DNA from: Solitalea lacus
GTDB taxonomy: Bacteria; Bacteroidota; Bacteroidia; Sphingobacteriales; Sphingobacteriaceae
Assembly (NCBI RefSeq): GCF_022014595.1
Contig: NZ_CP091740.1
Span: 310,001 to 374,000, forward strand
Length of the DNA stretch: 64,000 nucleotides
Reading direction: 5' to 3'
The position numbers and the translations under genes were made by a program. The notes under the pieces are model-generated. The model was not told where the DNA came from. It made no database searches and saw nothing but the letters and a program-made list of their open reading frames with translations. Of the stretch, positions 63,824 to 64,000 are shown in pieces (position 1 is the stretch's first letter; each line of letters starts with the position of its first letter).

Positions 63824-64000
63824 ATGATTCAGAATAATTGCCTAATCTTAAGAAAGACTATTTGTGGCTTTGCAATTCTAGCAACCTTATCTGCCTGTAA
63901 AGACAAAACTATAAAAGCTTCCCCTCCTGCGGAAGTTTCGGTGATAACTGCACGACAAGCATCCGTTCCTGTTTACCAGGAATATGTAGGCCAGACATAT
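63824..64000 (+). CDS. RND efflux periplasmic adaptor (partial, cut by window edge)
   Basis: 59 codons from ATG 63824 to the right edge: MIQNNCLILRKTICGFAILATL, lipobox SACKDK (Cys about residue 25), then PPAEVSVITARQASVPVYQEYVGQTY. The 'PPxVxVxxxxxxxVPxxxEYVGxT' pattern is the N-terminus of AcrA/MexA-type membrane fusion proteins, which link an inner-membrane RND pump with a TolC-like channel. The pump itself should follow beyond the window. Confidence 0.85.
   Translation, partial: MIQNNCLILRKTICGFAILATLSACKDKTIKASPPAEVSVITARQASVPVYQEYVGQTY

Noticed and set aside
1-64000. CRISPR array, tRNA, rRNA or prophage
   Set aside because: No regularly spaced repeats, no cloverleaf or CCA-like ends, no rRNA stretches, and no phage structural or integrase genes were seen on either strand. 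A tRNAscan or Infernal run would be the decisive test.

Overview
This window looks like a piece of a Bacteroidota chromosome, most probably the Sphingobacteriales branch (a Solitalea/Pedobacter-like relative; this placement is inference from gene content only). The grounds are low G+C, many exported proteins with Bacteroidota-type lipoprotein signals, TonB-linked and carboxypeptidase-like regulatory domains, a long C-terminal extension on ribosomal protein S16, TAnnTTTG promoter elements, and an almost complete lack of Shine-Dalgarno sequences. Most of the window is ordinary, densely packed chromosomal housekeeping DNA. I see no rRNA, tRNA, CRISPR array or prophage.

Region by region. 1-866: end of an oxidoreductase gene and a small outer-membrane-type protein. 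866-3160: a very AT-rich stretch with two parS-like palindromes in front of mnmG, the classic origin-side marker gene. 3.2-13.4 kb: Big_5 lipoprotein, gamma-carbonic anhydrase, divergent nadB/nadA (NAD synthesis), HD phosphohydrolase, a dicarboxylate/amino-acid symporter, L,D-transpeptidase, thiL. 13.6-26.6 kb: DUF481 and lipoprotein genes, DinB protein, O-methyltransferase, rtcB, a phosphate transporter with its DUF47 partner, metallo-hydrolase, rlpA, a TPR protein, rmuC, a YugP-type peptidase, apaG. 26.6-32.4 kb: dusB, CPBP protease, DUF2007, cdsA, glutamate dehydrogenase, psd (the last group mostly phospholipid synthesis), a small Cys-rich exported protein. 32.4-37.1 kb, minus strand: mscS and the rpsP-rimM-(extra gene)-trmD-rplS translation cluster. 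37.3-48.3 kb: deoxynucleotidase, YciI, two M1 peptidases, an ECF sigma factor with a TonB-fused partner, ffh and several small proteins. 48.5-59 kb: a run of exported peptidases (S41, S9, DUF885, C1). 59-64 kb: decayed dps, DUF4199, DUF192, a TonB receptor with a TPR partner, and the start of an RND efflux adaptor.

The accessory events are the interesting part. An IS1380-type element (52787-54179, 13-bp perfect terminal repeats, 5-bp target duplication TTAAA) has split an S9 prolyl-oligopeptidase gene; removing it with one duplication restores a 635-residue frame. A hemerythrin-like gene (47845-48287) is broken by one missing base in a homopolymer. A dps gene (59099-59420) survives only as a shortened, frameshifted remnant. 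Two further unidentified gene remnants lie at 9920-10159 and 18887-19093.

I did not find a convincing undescribed multi-gene system. The best candidates for something not fully explained are the sigma factor/TonB-fused membrane partner pair (40119-41964), the parS pair in the mnmG leader, and the extra carboxypeptidase-regulatory-like gene inside the rpsP-trmD cluster.
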